64,000 bases of DNA from Liolophura sinensis (taxonomy: Eukaryota > Mollusca > Polyplacophora > Chitonida > Chitonidae). A model generated the notes under the pieces. The model saw only the letters and a list, made by a program, of their open reading frames with translations. It did not search any database and was not told where the DNA came from. The position numbers were made by a program, and so were the translations under genes. Positions 39,601 to 50,482 of the stretch are shown piece by piece; position 1 is the stretch's first letter; every line of letters starts with the position of its first letter. The DNA lies in assembly GCF_032854445.1 (NCBI RefSeq), contig NC_088301.1, positions 434,001-498,000 on the forward strand, written 5' to 3'.

Positions 39601-41330
39601 GGTCAGAGTTAGAAGATGTCACAGGTTACATAGCCACTGGCCATACATGCGTGTATTAAATGTAAATCTTCAACCATTTCAACCTCTACAGCACTTTTTT
39701 CAGTGGAATTTATGCATACAATTATTATGAAAATGACACCAAAAATGATTTATTTGTGTCAGTAAAGATGCAAGTTTCATGAAAGTGTGCAGATAATTTC
39801 TCTGCATGCCATAGTTCTCTCAGAATGTTGGAAAATATTGGTTGCACAGGTGGTTGAAAAGGTTGAAGAATTCGATAAACCCTCTCTCATCTCTGAACCC
39901 TCTCGCATTTTGTCTGAAGTTAATAAAGCAATAATGAGGATAGTTTTACCTGTGTATCTTTTGAAATTTTTGGTCTTTAAAATATCAGTAATGTTAGCAA
40001 CCTCAAACAAATACCCCATCAGTCCTCTAAAACTCTTTTCCTAAGATTGAAAAGTGGATCACTGTAATTGGCTTAAGATATGATATCAGCTGCTGTAAGA
40101 TGGTTAAGGTCTCTCCTATATTCATGTGCGTATTGTATTTTCAAAAAAAAAGACTGTGACATTATAACTGGTCATATGAAAATCTTACACACAACAGAGG
40201 GAGACTGTGGCATTAATACTGGTCATATGAAAATCTTACACACAACAGAGGGAGACTTTGGCATTAATACTGGTCATATGAAAATCTTACACACAACAGA
40301 GGGAGACTGTGACATTATTACTGGTCATATGAAAATCTTACACACAACAGAGGGAGACTTTGGCATTATTACTGGTCATATGAAAATCTTACACACAACA
40401 GAGGGAGACTTTGGCATTATTACTGGTCATATGAAAATCTTACACACAACAGAGGGAGACTGTGGCATTATTACTGGTCATATGAAAATCTTACACACAA
40501 CAGAGGGAGACTTTGACATTATTACTGGTCATATGAAAATCTTACACACAACAGAGGGAGACTTTGGCATTATTACTGGTCATATGAAAATCTTACACAC
40601 AACAGAGGGAGACTGTGGCATTATTACTGGTCATATGAAAATCTTACACACAACAGAGGGAGACTTTGACATTATTACTGGTCATATGAAAATCTTACAC
40701 ACAACAGAGGGAGACTTTGGCATTATTACTGGTCATATGAAAATCTTACACACAACAGAGGGAGACTTTGGCATTATTACTGGTCATATGAAAATCTTAC
40801 ACACAACAGAGGGAGACTGTGGCATTATTACTGGTCATATGAAAATCTTACACACAACAGAGGGAGACTTTGGCATTATTACTGGTCATATGAAAATCTT
40901 ACACACAACAGAGGGAGACTGTGGCATTATTACTGGTCATATGAAAATCTTACACACAACAGAGGGAGACTTTGGCATTATTACTGGTCATATGAGAGAC
41001 AAGTCATTTTTAACAGGACATGTAATTCTTAAGATTTCTTTTTGTTTATCATGTGTGTTTTTAACAGATGAGGAATGTCATGGATTATTTGGGTGCACCC
41101 TCGTTGTGAATACTGACATGTAACCTGCTATTGCTCAAATCATTCTTCTGCAGTTATCCACTTGTTTGTTTTTTTTTTTCATTTCACAGTGTACCGAGGA
41201 TGAGTTCAGGCTGCACAGAAAAGAAATGCTAGGATATGAAATAGCCGTGCTTGTTGCTCTGGAGTTTTCCCTTCATATTCCTGACCAGGAAGTGTATCCT
41301 CACTACCAGAGGCTGGTCTGCAACTCCTGA
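17843..41330 (+). CDS. CABLES1: CABLES (CDK5 and ABL1 enzyme substrate), complete, 13 exons, 561 aa
   Basis: CABLES proteins bridge cyclin-dependent kinases (CDK2/3/5) and non-receptor tyrosine kinases such as ABL and SRC. Thirteen exons (17843-18336, 25266-25375, 26316-26439, 28463-28549, 29037-29172, 29677-29779, 32732-32809, 34271-34371, 36743-36849, 37444-37480, 37685-37747, 39497-39601, 41190-41330) sum to 1686 nt, exactly 561 codons plus TGA, with every junction in phase. The N-terminus has the family motif [16 protein letters not shown] (about 22-37). Residues about 200-350 match the vertebrate middle region. About 360-561 is the cyclin-box-like C-terminus ([54 protein letters not shown]). 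An in-frame TGA nine bases upstream fixes the start. Invertebrates usually have one CABLES gene, so CABLES1 versus CABLES2 is arbitrary. Confidence 0.95.
18448..18606. repeat. Foldback (inverted repeat) element, about 160 bp
   Basis: The outer ends GAGACAC and GTGTCTC pair. Inside, GAGTTCC, GCGCTCG, GCATAT and GGGGTTAGA pair with TCTAACCCC, ATATGC, CGAGCGC and GGAACTC. The arms are roughly 70 bp with small mismatches around a short loop near 18515-18535. No coding capacity; MITE-like. It sits 110 bp after the CABLES exon 1 donor. Confidence 0.75.
18980..19110. repeat. Inverted repeat within dispersed repeat, about 50-bp arms
   Basis: CAAGCATGAAACTGG near 18980 pairs with CCAGTTTCATGCTTG near 19100, and the arms continue inward, mismatched, through AAATTCAGACTCCA and TGGAGTTCAAATTT. 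Confidence 0.6.
19035..19290. repeat. Dispersed repeat, right copy
   Basis: Direct, diverged copy of 16555-16850 on the other side of the divergent promoter. Shared words in order are GTTTCCACCAGTTTCATGCTT, GGACAGACA, GAAGTACAGAG and GACAGGGCTG. Confidence 0.6.
19755..20130 (+). repeat. tRNA-headed SINE, family A, nearly full
   Basis: The head GGTGGCGTAATGATTAGAGC (A-box-like), then GACCGATTTGGGTCATACC (B-box-like). Body words GTGAGAGGCTAGAGC, TGGTTGGCCCAGTGTC and CGTCATCATATGACTGAAGA lead to the tail GTTAAACCCCAAGC. Same family as 16850-17050 and 51183-51530. Confidence 0.7.
20701..20796. repeat. Short 30-bp tandem repeat, about 3 units
   Basis: GATGTTAATGTCAGTTAACC plus CCAGTCAAAA is repeated three times, followed by a 20-bp repeat (CAAGAGAACTATCTGCTGGT) at about 20840-20900. 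Confidence 0.85.
24554..24601. repeat. (AT)n microsatellite
   Basis: About 24 AT units in CABLES intron 1. Confidence 0.95.
25266..25375 (+). CDS. CABLES1: CABLES exon 2
   Basis: 110 nt encoding [20 protein letters not shown] then [13 protein letters not shown]. Acceptor TTTTAG|GGCAAG, donor GTCG|GTATGT. The FEKV text aligns with vertebrate FEQLQRSRRR once joined to exon 3. Confidence 0.88.
26316..26439 (+). CDS. CABLES1: CABLES exon 3
   Basis: 124 nt encoding [20 protein letters not shown] then [20 protein letters not shown]. Acceptor TTGCAG|CTGAAC, donor AACG|GTAAAT. The Ser-rich stretch after RRSSS looks like a phosphorylation region, as in the family (RRLISQRSS). Confidence 0.9.
26868..28470 (+). 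repeat. 42-bp array with splice acceptor in the unit, 38 units
   Basis: Unit: GTTGATATAGAAGTGGCATT, then TATCTGTTTCAGAGTGGTTCAA. Three versions of the junction word occur: TTTCAGAGTGG (18 units including the authentic exon 4 junction and one TTTTAGAGTGG unit), TTTCAAAGTGG, and TTTCGGAGTGG (or TTTCTGAGTGG). 42 is divisible by three, so long frames stay open on both strands. The array fills the end of CABLES intron 3 and ends inside exon 4. Confidence 0.95.
28463..28549 (+). CDS. CABLES1: CABLES exon 4 (acceptor lies in last unit of 42-bp array)
   Basis: 87 nt encoding [20 protein letters not shown] then RATQHGIR, aligned with vertebrate IVLISGRRSFCSIFSVLPY. Its acceptor TCTGTTTCAG|AGTGGT is identical to the corresponding site in many of the 37 upstream repeat units. 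Only the bases after AGTGGTA are unique. Donor GCAG|GTACGA. Confidence 0.92.
29037..29172 (+). CDS. CABLES1: CABLES exon 5
   Basis: 136 nt encoding [40 protein letters not shown] and TEDGQ. Acceptor TTGTAG|ACCCGA, donor CAG|GTGGGT. It aligns with the SLKEIIGLEGVELGADGK region of CABLES1. Confidence 0.92.
29677..29779 (+). CDS. CABLES1: CABLES exon 6
   Basis: 103 nt encoding [20 protein letters not shown] then [14 protein letters not shown]. It matches the vertebrate VSYTQFLLPTNAF. Acceptor TTTCAG|GATGTA, donor CATG|GTAAGC. Confidence 0.92.
30890..32400 (+). repeat. 75-bp array, about 20 units
   Basis: Unit: CATGACAAGCTCCACCCAGT, TGATCTGTAGTAGCCACCAC, TCATGTCATTTCACCTCTCT, CAAACTCAGCGAGTA. 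Very homogeneous. Each unit has a pyrimidine-rich tract followed by CAG (ACCTCTCTCAAACTCAG), resembling a 3' splice site, but it is not related to a neighbouring exon that I can see. It lies in CABLES intron 6. Confidence 0.95.
32732..32809 (+). CDS. CABLES1: CABLES exon 7
   Basis: 78 nt encoding [20 protein letters not shown] then PSILEK, including the HRSFS/HRSLS family motif. Acceptor CTCCAG|TCCTGG, donor AAAG|GTAATT. Confidence 0.9.
34271..34371 (+). CDS. CABLES1: CABLES exon 8
   Basis: 101 nt encoding [20 protein letters not shown] then [23 protein letters not shown] and the FPSY motif are strongly conserved (YDPNLLDDPQ and FPSYMT in human). Acceptor TTCCAG|TTGCAG, donor ATT|GTAAGT. Confidence 0.95.
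34800..36470. repeat. 70-bp array, about 24 units
   Basis: Unit: TCAGCAGTCTCACTGTACAT, AATCCCCAACCACACAGTAC, CGCTAAGCACATTGTGAGAT, GAGACCCTGG. A second version reads GAAAACCCGGA at the end. It lies in CABLES intron 8, 0.1 kb before the duplicated exon 9 junction. Confidence 0.95.
36580..36778 (+). repeat. Triplicated CABLES exon 9 acceptor and exon start (66-68 bp)
   Basis: The coding word GATTGACTATGTGAGACCAT of exon 9 (36752-36771) has copies at about 36684 and, more diverged (CTTGACTTTGAGACCAT), at about 36618. TTACCATTTATCTTT-like pyrimidine tracts precede each. The first copy keeps a good acceptor (TTTTTCCAG); the second has lost the AG. Confidence 0.8.
36743..36849 (+). CDS. CABLES1: CABLES exon 9 (start of C-terminal domain)
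   Basis: 107 nt encoding [20 protein letters not shown] then [15 protein letters not shown]. Acceptor CCTTAG|ACCTCT, donor GCAG|GTAAAA. Two decayed copies of its acceptor and first coding bases lie immediately upstream. Confidence 0.96.
36970..37190. repeat. 51-bp array, 4 units
   Basis: Landmark AACACATCCAGC at 36981, 37032, 37083 and 37153. The unit also holds TGTATTGGCCGTCACTGTGG. The last gap is 70 bp because of an internal 19-bp duplication. It lies in CABLES intron 9. Confidence 0.9.
37444..37480 (+). CDS. CABLES1: CABLES exon 10 (37-nt exon)
   Basis: Encodes [13 protein letters not shown]; the S is split across the junction. Acceptor TTCACAG|CTTAAA, donor AAG|GTGAAT. Vertebrate equivalent SLKREMRKLAQED. 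Confidence 0.93.
37685..37747 (+). CDS. CABLES1: CABLES exon 11
   Basis: 63 nt, phase 0 to 0, encoding [21 protein letters not shown]. Acceptor TTTCAG|TGCGGA, donor AAG|GTAACT. The VYYEKL text is the family VYFEKL helix of the cyclin-box-like fold. Confidence 0.94.
38104..39322. repeat. 42-bp array, about 29 units
   Basis: Unit: GCACTGGTAGTGTACTTAAT, AGTGACCATTCCTTCACTCA, GT. Near the right end units pair into alternating ACTCGAGCACTGGCAG and ACACAGTGTACTGGTAG versions (about 83-bp dimers). It lies in CABLES intron 11. Confidence 0.95.
39497..39601 (+). CDS. CABLES1: CABLES exon 12
   Basis: 105 nt, phase 0 to 0, encoding [20 protein letters not shown] then [26 protein letters not shown] is invariant in the family. 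Acceptor TTGTAG|CATCTG, donor CAG|GTCAGA. Confidence 0.96.
40150..40995. repeat. 51-bp array, 16-17 units
   Basis: Unit: GACTGTGGCATTATTACTGG, TCATATGAAAATCTTACACA, CAACAGAGGGA. It differs mainly at ACTGTG/ACTTTG and GACATT/GGCATT. It lies in CABLES intron 12. The 347-codon open frame here is a by-product of the 51-bp (17-codon) unit. Confidence 0.95.
41190..41330 (+). CDS. CABLES1: CABLES exon 13 (terminal, stop codon)
   Basis: 141 nt encoding [40 protein letters not shown] and RLVCNS, then TGA at 41328-41330. The end matches the vertebrate PHYRRLVQSS terminus. The 3' UTR follows. Confidence 0.96.
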   Translation, partial: CTEDEFRLHRKEMLGYEIAVLVALEFSLHIPDQEVYPHYQRLVCNS

Positions 41331-44300
41331 CACAGACTGCTCTACAAATCCTGACACAGCCTCTTCTCTCTCCTCTCAGAAGCTATACATCTGACTGTCA
41401 CTCTACAATTGGAAACATACTCTACTGTTCCAAAGACAGGATTTTTTTAACCCTTTTTAATACATTCACCATTCAGTATATTCTCTACTAATACAAATAG
41501 AAGGTCAACGACCCAGGATCCAATACAGTCCAGAAATGGGTTAATCTTCATCATGTGACACCCACACTTTTAGTCTGTTTACAGTGTCATCTACACCTTG
41601 TACATGTCCAGACTCTAACATCAAAACCCAGGCCTTTCCAGGTCAACACTATGGTTGTTTGGCCCACCACAGTATTGTCCTGTATTTTTGAGTACTGCCT
41701 AGAATGTATTGTCAAAACATTGAGCAAGTGGAAGCAAAAAACTTGTTATGACCTGTCTTTTTCTAACATGAAGTGTGGTGAAGGACAGGATATTTTGAGA
41801 GTGAATATGTTTGTATGAGAAAAGAAACCAATGTGTGTGTTGTTCAACAAACTGTTATGTCTTAGACCCTTGTGCCCGTTGTCTCAAGTCAGTTTTACCA
41901 TCATCTTTCACCTCTGTTCTCATAGTGTGTTAGCAGAAATCTAAAAGTCAGCAGCGTACACATCAGCCCAGTGAACCGGTTTCAACAGCTTTTTCAGGTA
42001 GTTTGTTGTAGATGTTGCATGTTTTACCTTGAGTTTAAAAGGCACAATTGCATAGTTTAAGTTTCCTCAACTCATATGAAGAATTATTAGTACAACCAGG
42101 TTCTTTCTATTCTTTTTTCACAGATTACGATGTTAATGTATGAAGCACTAAATTAAAATCATCACAAAATTGGTGCATGGGGCTGGCCCAAAAGGGCTTG
42201 ACTTACTTTTGGTTATTGATCTATGATGTTACAGTGGCTGTGTGTGATTTAGGCCTGGTAGATGACAACAAAGGAACCATAACCAGGGTGTTTTTATACA
42301 ATAGTTACGAGAAATTATGAAGTGATGACGTTCAAGTTCTGTGAAACTGCTCCAAGAGTTATAAGGCTAAGGATAAAAATGATCAGGTGATGGAATATGA
42401 AAATGTTAATATATGATGAAGAGATAGAGTTAGGACAGGAGCATCCACTGTGGGATGTCTGGTGCAAAATTGTGCTGTAGTACAAGATATATTAAGTGTC
42501 AACATCTTAACACATTGTCTTTTTGAACGCACAAATCTGTACAGACAGGATACAAATCATAGATATCACATATTTAAACAATATTTATGTTTGTTTACTT
42601 TTTCTGTTGTGTGATACTTGCAATAGTTAACTTAGTGGATGATTTTTTTTGTTTTGTTCATATGGTTTCAAATGCTCACAGCCATAAAATATGATGTATA
42701 TATATATATATATATTGTTTTTGTTTGTAGGATTGTACTTGTATTTATGTTTTCACAATAATTTTTTGTTGATTCAGAAGCATCGACATTTCACGGGGAA
42801 ACAACCAAGTACTGTAGGCAATCGTGGAAGTTTTTAATCTGAAATAAGCTTTTGGATGAGTTTTTCGAACTTTGAGCAGTGCTTTGCATAAAATAACTGA
42901 AACTGCATTCATTGTGTAAGTGTCAGTCCATGTAGCTGTCTTTGCACAGCTTTTCTCTATGTACGACTTTATCAACAGACGAGATTGTAAAGTTTGAATA
43001 TTTGAGCACTGTTTAATGGTAACAAAAAAAGCTTAAGTTTTTGCTTTGCTTAACTAATGTGTTTTTTCATATACATGTATTTTCCACATTTCAAATCCCA
43101 AACAAGTCATTCCATAATATCCAATACAAGTCACACAACCTGTCAGCTCCTACGGTTTTCTGTTGTTCACAACCTTCAATATTAATGGAAAGATGAATGC
43201 TAGTCGTTCTTCCAAAATGATACAACCTCACCACTCAGAAAGCAGCTTCATGTTTAGGAAGTACATGTACTAGATTGAATATTATGTTGTCAGCCAGTTC
43301 GAGTGGCATTCTAGAAAAGGATACAAGGTCATCCCTTATGAACCAATGTCCACTGTAAAGATAAAATGAAGATACTAAAGTTATGTGAAGGCTAAAGCCT
43401 TGTGTGATATGCTGTACAAATGTTTTAATCTGTATGTATGTTTTCCATGTGGCCTTGGATTGTGAAATGTTACCGTGGTTGTAAATGCTGTGTAAATATG
43501 TGTAAATAACAAAGTGATGGCACAAAATGTTGAAATATCTTGTGAAGCATTCTAACTTTCAGAGATCTGTACAGAGCTGAGGCTGCTGTGGCTGAGTGGT
43601 TTCTCACATTGTCCTCAGATGACATGGTCTTACTAAAAACTCATCACCAATCACATACTAAATCATGTAGCCTTACTGGTCTCATGAAGGAATGATTATG
43701 CCACAGTGCCACATGATAAAAGAAAATAGTTCCATTTGATAATTTAGTTCCATTCAAGTTGAATGGTAATTCATCTGAGAGTACATTACGCATTTCCACC
43801 TACTCTTTGATCTCAATGTTTGTTTATGTAGTGCCATTTTCTTGTTGTGCCCAAAGTGATTTATTTTGGATTTTTCTCTACCATACTCTGATGTTTTTGT
43901 TATTGTCTGTTTTATGATAAACACTAAGCCATATTTTGTGAGGGTGCGAGACACCCCACAACCTGAGAGCTGCCATAAAACTAAGACTGATCATATGTTG
44001 TTACTTACCCAATTTCTCGTTTCTCTTTTTGTACCCTGATAAAACCGTTGGTGTCAAATATCTGTATTATTCAGATATGTCTTTTTCTTTAATACCCCAT
44101 TTTGGCATAGTTACACAAGTAGCTTCCTAACAAAGAAGTAAAAATTATGGAGTTTTTTTTTATATCTGGTTATAAATTACTTTGTGATGGCAACACAGGG
44201 GCATAAAGTGAAAGCGGAAGTTCTGGGGCCTGCTGTACGAAGCAGTCGTAATACTGCGTCAAGCGCATTTGTCATGGTGACGTATCTGTTCACTGTATTT

Positions 44301-45415
44301 TGTCCTGGAAATTGCAACAACAGAGTTTGCGACTAATTAATAGAAGGGGCCTCTGGTGCGTTCTTAAGGAATCATCAAGAAAGCAGCTTTACTCCAAATG
44401 ACCTCAGTCAATGTCAGCCAGTGGATGTAGAGTTGCGATCTTTTAATACACATATGTAATACTCACGCTGTACTTTGTATCAGTATTTAGGCCTACTGAT
44501 TGCAGTATGGTTAAGTAACATGAGTTGTATAATGGTTACAGGCATGTAAGCCCTCTCCATATCTTGGTGCTATAGCACCCCACCTGGTATAATCATCTCA
44601 CAATATTTGTTTTCAATTCATGGAAAGGTAACTTCATTTTATGACCTCACTGTAACATGGCGTCAAGTGCCTGCTGAGATAGCATGGTTTATTAAAGCTA
44701 GGCGCGATTTGCCTTTCACTGATAATTTCAGGAAATCAAAATGTAAATATATTAGTAAACCTACTAACAGGTCGAAGAAGAACCCTGTTTCAAAAGACTG
44801 ACTTTAAGTGAGTACATAAGATTCATCATTGTTCACATAAGTTACCTTATTGTTGAAAGGCAGTTTGTTCTATGATGGCCAACAACCCACAGCTTACTCC
44901 AGCTTGCGATTTTTGCTATGTCAGTAATAAAATGTCATTGCTTCTAAATTGTAAGTTATCTTTCTCTCGTATTTTGTTGTTTTGTCATTATCTTCACAGT
45001 ATGATCAAATGGGTTTTTGATGAATTACAAAATTGTGTTGTCAGAGTGTTAGTTGGTGCTGTGCTGAAGAATGGTAATCCCCTGAGACTAGTATACTGTT
45101 CGTACAAGACACGCACAATAGTCCATGCTCTGTCTCACACAGCCAGTCCTCGAAATACCCCCAGTCCTTATAGGTCTTGGTGGCAATATACAGGTGACCT
45201 CATCCGTAAAGATGAATAGTTCGCTGGAGATGGTTTACCTGTCAAAACCATGGTGAGAAACATTGAGTTGGCTTTGATGGCTTGCTCTAATGGTCATGTT
45301 AAAGCGCTGGCTCGCTGCTACTACCTTCCTTTTGAGAAATGAGGTCGCGTGTTCAAATCCAACGCCTGCTGTTTCACCTGCGGCTTTAATTTTAAGCTGG
45401 CTCTAGCTTGGTCCC
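41331..45415. other. CABLES 3' UTR and intergenic DNA, no further gene called
   Basis: About 4 kb after the CABLES stop, AT-rich. The CABLES 3' UTR must lie at its start, but I cannot place the poly(A) site. A 24-codon exon-like stretch at 41928-41999 and a 115-codon plus-strand frame at 44872-45219 have no recognisable product. A tRNA-like B box (GTGTTCAAATCCAACGCC) near 45350 suggests a SINE fragment at 45300-45375. Confidence 0.4.
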
Positions 45416-45692
45416 TGGGCTCCCTTCGTAAAATGTGTCCCTGAACTCCCTTCGTAAAATGGGTCCTTGAACTCCCGTCGTAAAATGGTTCCCTGGACTC
45501 CCTTCGTAAAATGGGTCTCTGACCTCCCGTCGTAAAATGGGTCCCTGAACTCCCTTCGTAAAATGGGTCCCTGAACTCCCGTCGTAAAATGGATCCCTGG
45601 ACTCCCTTCGTAAAATGGGTCCTTGAACTCCCGTCGTACAATGGTTCCCTGGACTCTCTTCGTAAAATGGGTCCCTGAACTCCCGTCGCAAA
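45416..45692. repeat. 26-bp array, about 10 units
   Basis: Unit: CTGAACTCCCTTCGTAAAAT plus GGGTCC, alternating with CTGAACTCCCGTCG and CTGGACTCCC versions. It lies 3' of the last visible RFESD exon, possibly in its next intron. Confidence 0.93.
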
Positions 45693-46433
45693 GCACGACT
45701 TATCGCATGACCAACAGCAGCTTTCGAGGACAAAAACACATTGCGTGCGATTTTGTCGTGATGAAGTTTATGTGTCATTTTTTTGTGATGAACAACGTAA
45801 TGACCCATGTTCCAGCTCCATTCCAGACTTGTTTGAACTGTTATAAGTTTGCATCACTTTTCGGTGCCGGTACCGTCGTTGTATTTATCCGAATCAAAAG
45901 GCTTGTCAAAACTTGAGAGTCGCACAAAGAGTTTATCATCTTTTAAGAATACTGTGTGAGTTCTCTGTCGGATACCACGTGACTGCCACGTCGGAGGCTC
46001 TGTCTGTCGAAGAAAACAAAAATACAAACATAAACACTTTCAAGTTAAAGGCCCTGCAGTACTACACATATATCAAGGTTCTGTGATAATGGATGGGATA
46101 ATGGATGGGATAATGGAAGTCTACTGAATGAGATAGGTATCACGCATTGCAGAGAAGTAGGCCTACATGTACTTGGATTAGCCAACCGACCATTAAACAT
46201 GTTTTGAGTACAAAAAGCATTTGGTAGTCTAGCTTTCCCGCCTAAAGTAATTCAGGTCCAAGCATTGCCCAAGTCAGTTATTCTCTCCAGCCTTTGCGCG
46301 CCACGAGTTCACGTGATACAAGAGAACCGTGGTCAACCGGAGTCGCCACTGGACGGGAAAACGAACCCTTTGTATGGTTTCGCAACAGACTGTTTTGTTA
46401 CCAAGAGCCATGGCACTTTAGTCCTGGGCTTAC

Positions 46434-46523
46434 CTCATGTAGTTCCATGAACCTTTCGCCATTCTCAATACAGATCCGATACCTGTGGGACGGGCACTTA
46501 ACACAGGGGCGTCCATCTATGTC
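46434..46523 (-). CDS. RFESD: RFESD exon 4
   Basis: 90 nt, phase 0 to 0, encoding DIDGRPCVKCPSHRYRICIE then NGERFMELHE. It holds the second Cys and His ligands. Acceptor CCACAG|GACATA, donor GAG|GTAAGC. Confidence 0.9.
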
Positions 46524-49500
46524 CTGTGGGGAGTAGCAAAACAATTGCATGCATGGAAGGATGCATGGCGAAGGTACACTAAAATTAATGTGCACATGAA
46601 AGCGAAGTTACACTTACATTAATGTCCACGTAGTTACACTCACATCAATGTACATGTAGAAGCGTGGTTACACTCACATCAATGTGCATGTAGAAACGTA
46701 GTTACACTCAAGTTAGATCAATGCGCACGCTCATCTCTTTATTAAGAAGAGACGCAAATGGATCTCTTTAATCTCTTTAATGTCATTAATCTAACGCTAG
46801 TTCCAAGTAGATGTAGAAGCAGAGCAGATGACAGAAGACAAAAGAACAGACACTGACCACGTATACCAATGATGTCAAGTTTTAAGTTAAAACTGCATTA
46901 CCTCTATATCACCAGCGTACAGGGCACCCCCTTGATCTGACGGAAGAAACACACACATTATCAATAGTGAGACATGACAATGATGTCCATGATACATGAT
47001 ATAGTGAGACATGGCCACTGTGTCAATGATACATGATATAGTGAGACATGGCCACTGTGTCAATGATACATGATATAGTGAGACATGGCCACTGTGTCAG
47101 TGATACATGATATAGTGAGACATGGCCACTGTGTCAGTGATACATGATATAGTGAGACATGGCAATGGTGTCCATGATACATGATATAGTGAGACATGGC
47201 CACTGTGTCAATGATACATGATATAGTGAGACATGGTCACTGTGTCAATGATACATGATATAGTGAGACATGGCCACTGTGTCAATGATACATGATATAA
47301 TGTGACATGGCCACTGTGTCAATGATACATGATATAGTGAGACATGGCAATGGTGTCCATGATACATGATATAGTGAGACATGGCAATGGTGTCCATGAT
47401 ACATGATATAGTGAGACATGGCCACTGTGTCAATGATACATGATATAGTGTGACATGGCAATGGTGTCAGTGGTACATGATATAGTGAGACATGGCAATG
47501 GTGCCCATGATACATGATATAGTGAGACATGGCAATGGTGTCAATGATACGTGATACAGTGAGACATGGCAACGGTGTCAGTGATACATGATATAGTGAG
47601 ACATGGTCACTGTGTCAGTGATACATGATATAGTGTGACATGGCCACTGTGTCAGTGATACATGATATAGTGAGACATGGCAATGGTGTCCATGATGCAT
47701 GATATAGTGAGACATGGCAATGGTGTCCATGAGACATGGTATAGTGAGACATGGCAATGGTGTCCATGATACATGATATAGTGAGACATAGCAATGGTGT
47801 CCATGATACATGATACAGCGAGACATGACAATGGTGTCAATGATACATGATATAGTGAGACATGGCATGGTGTCCATGATACATGATATAGTGAGACATA
47901 GCAATGGTGTCCATGATACATGATATAGTGAGACATGGCATGGTGTCCATGATACATGATATAGTGAGACATGGCAATGGTGTCAGTGATACATGATATA
48001 GTGAGACATGGCCACTGTGTCAATGATACATGATATAGTGAGACATGGCCACTGTGTCAATGATACATGATATAGTGAGACATGGCAATGATGTCCATGA
48101 TACATGATATAGTGAGACATGGCCACCGTGTCAATGATACATGATATAGTGAGACATGGCCACTGTGTCCATGATACATGATATAGTGAGACATGGCCAC
48201 TGTGTCAGAGATACATGATATAGTGAGACATGGCCACTGTGTCAATGATACATGATATAGTGAGACATGGCCACTGTGTCAACGATACATGATATAGTGT
48301 GACATGGCAATGGTGTCCATGAAACATGATATAGTGAGACATGGCAATGGTGTCCATGACACATGATATAGTGAGACATGGCAATGGTGTCCATGAGACA
48401 TGGCAATGGTGTCCATGATACATGATATAGTGGTCCATCAATGCTACGTCATGATATAGTGGGGCATGGCAATTGTGTCAATGTAATCTCTTGTATTTTA
48501 AAGAGCTTAAAATACACTATAGTTCAGTAAATACAATCAAACATCGCTATATAAGAGCATAGGGCCTACATGCCTGGACAAGTGGTATATCACGCCAGAA
48601 TTGTGGCAGGCGCCCCAGTTACTTTTCACACTTACCATCCCCTACCCCTTCTTCCAGAAGTATACAGTGTGGATGCTACTTAAGACCATTACTGAGAGCT
48701 GTAACATGGTTTTCTTGAATAAGCCGGTTTTACTATAAAAAACAAGCCGAATTGTGTCCGAAAATTGCTCTTTCTTGTCAGACCTATATAGCTGTATTGA
48801 AAGGTATCCGGAAGTTGTTCCGGGGGTTGGGTTGCGGGAGGGGGATAGAAATCCTTACGGAAACAATGTGCGTCCATTGCATAATACTTGTCCTTCCGCT
48901 GAAAGATCACCACGTCCCTTTTGTTGATCACAACCCTCACTCGGTCATCATCGACAAAGTCCGTGACGCGGCAGGCAAACTCTCCTGGCTGTCCGTAAAC
49001 GAAAATCAGGTGGTTAGCACATGAAAATGTAAACTCATTTAGGTCATTTATAAATGAGTGGGCGTTGTATGCTGTACAAGTAGTGAAAGTCCACATTAAG
49101 CTTCACACGATTTACACATTCACTTTTGAAGCCAGTGCTAACTTGTGTCGAATTGGAACTTTTTAGTGAGCATTCATGCGCATTAATACGCACCGACAGT
49201 GACTTTAAATTGTGTACGCTTGGATCACTATATACTTAACATAAAGTGCTCACCACTTAATAGGTGAAAATAACCTGGCAGACTGGAAATCTGCTGACTG
49301 TTTCTACTTCTGGTAATTATCTTCTGTCACAATTATACATATATACAAGATATTGTGATTCCACTTTTATTAATAATATGACTTTTGATTTTGTTTCACC
49401 GGCTGGTGTCGTGAGCTGTGATTTGGACACTGCGCTTTCTATACTGTTGGATGTGACCGACAGGCAAACAGGCAGTTGTACGCGAGCTGTGATTTGGATA

Positions 49501-50448
49501 CTGCGCTTACTATCCTGTTGGATGTGACCGACAGGCAAACAGGCAGTTGTACTGTGGACTTTTTAACTGTCATTCAGAAAGATAATATGCCTGGGTATGA
49601 AAGATAAACAGCGTGTTTTTGTAATGCCAAGATCTGTTGTGGTTTCGGAGAAAATAGTGCGTCATGGGAACTCGGTTAAGTAGCCATGTTGTGGATATGT
49701 GTGCTCACTCGTAACTCAGAGGGTTAAGCATACGGTGATGTACACTTCGCAGTCAGAACATGATATTTGGACGGTAGCCAGAACATACCATTTGGACAGT
49801 ATCCAGAACATACCAGTTGGACGATAATTAGAACATACCATAACATACCAGTTGAACAGTATCCAAAACATAGCAGTTGGGCGGCAGGCAGAACATACCA
49901 GCTGGGCGGTAATCAGAACATACCAGTTGGACAGTAGCCAGAACTCAGCAGTTGGACACTATCCAGAACATAGCAGTTTGAGAGTATTCAGAGCACAGCA
50001 GTTGAACGATGGCCAGAAAATAGTAGTCGGATGCTCCCCCCAACATTGCAGTTGGACGGCAGCCAGAACATAGCAGTTGGACAGTATCCAAAACATAGCA
50101 GTTGGTCGGTAGTCAGAACGTAGCAGTTGGACAGTATCCAAAACATAGCAGTTGGTCGGTAGTCAGAACGTAGCAGTTATACCGTATCAAGAACATAACA
50201 GCTGATCGTATGGTAGTCAGAACATAGTAGCTGGACGGTATCAAGGACATAGCAGTTAGACGGCAGTCAGAGCATATATAATAGTTGGGCTGTAGCCACA
50301 ACCCGGCAGTTGAGCGGTAGCTTAGTACCTAACAGTTTCACAGTAATACAAACCGTATACTGTATCATCTTTCAGTAATTCCATTCTCAAATACAAATTC
50401 TCCAAGCATGCCTAATAAAACCTGTACATGGCTGCTTCCCACTCCCAG

Positions 50449-50482
<34 letters not shown>

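Noticed and set aside
40080-41123. 347-codon plus-strand frame rich in [12 protein letters not shown]
   Set aside because: 17-codon translation of the 51-bp array within CABLES intron 12.
41928-41999. 24-codon open stretch with TCTCATAG acceptor and CAG|GTAGTT donor downstream of the CABLES stop
   Set aside because: The CABLES protein is complete before it, and the peptide (VSRNLKVSSVHISPVNRFQQ) matches nothing I know.
44872-45219. 115-codon plus-strand frame after CABLES
   Set aside because: No domain, AT-rich composition and no splice partner; likely chance in 3' flanking DNA.
46965-48470. CRISPR-like regular array
   Set aside because: Units are contiguous without unique spacers, in an intron of an animal gene; a minisatellite.
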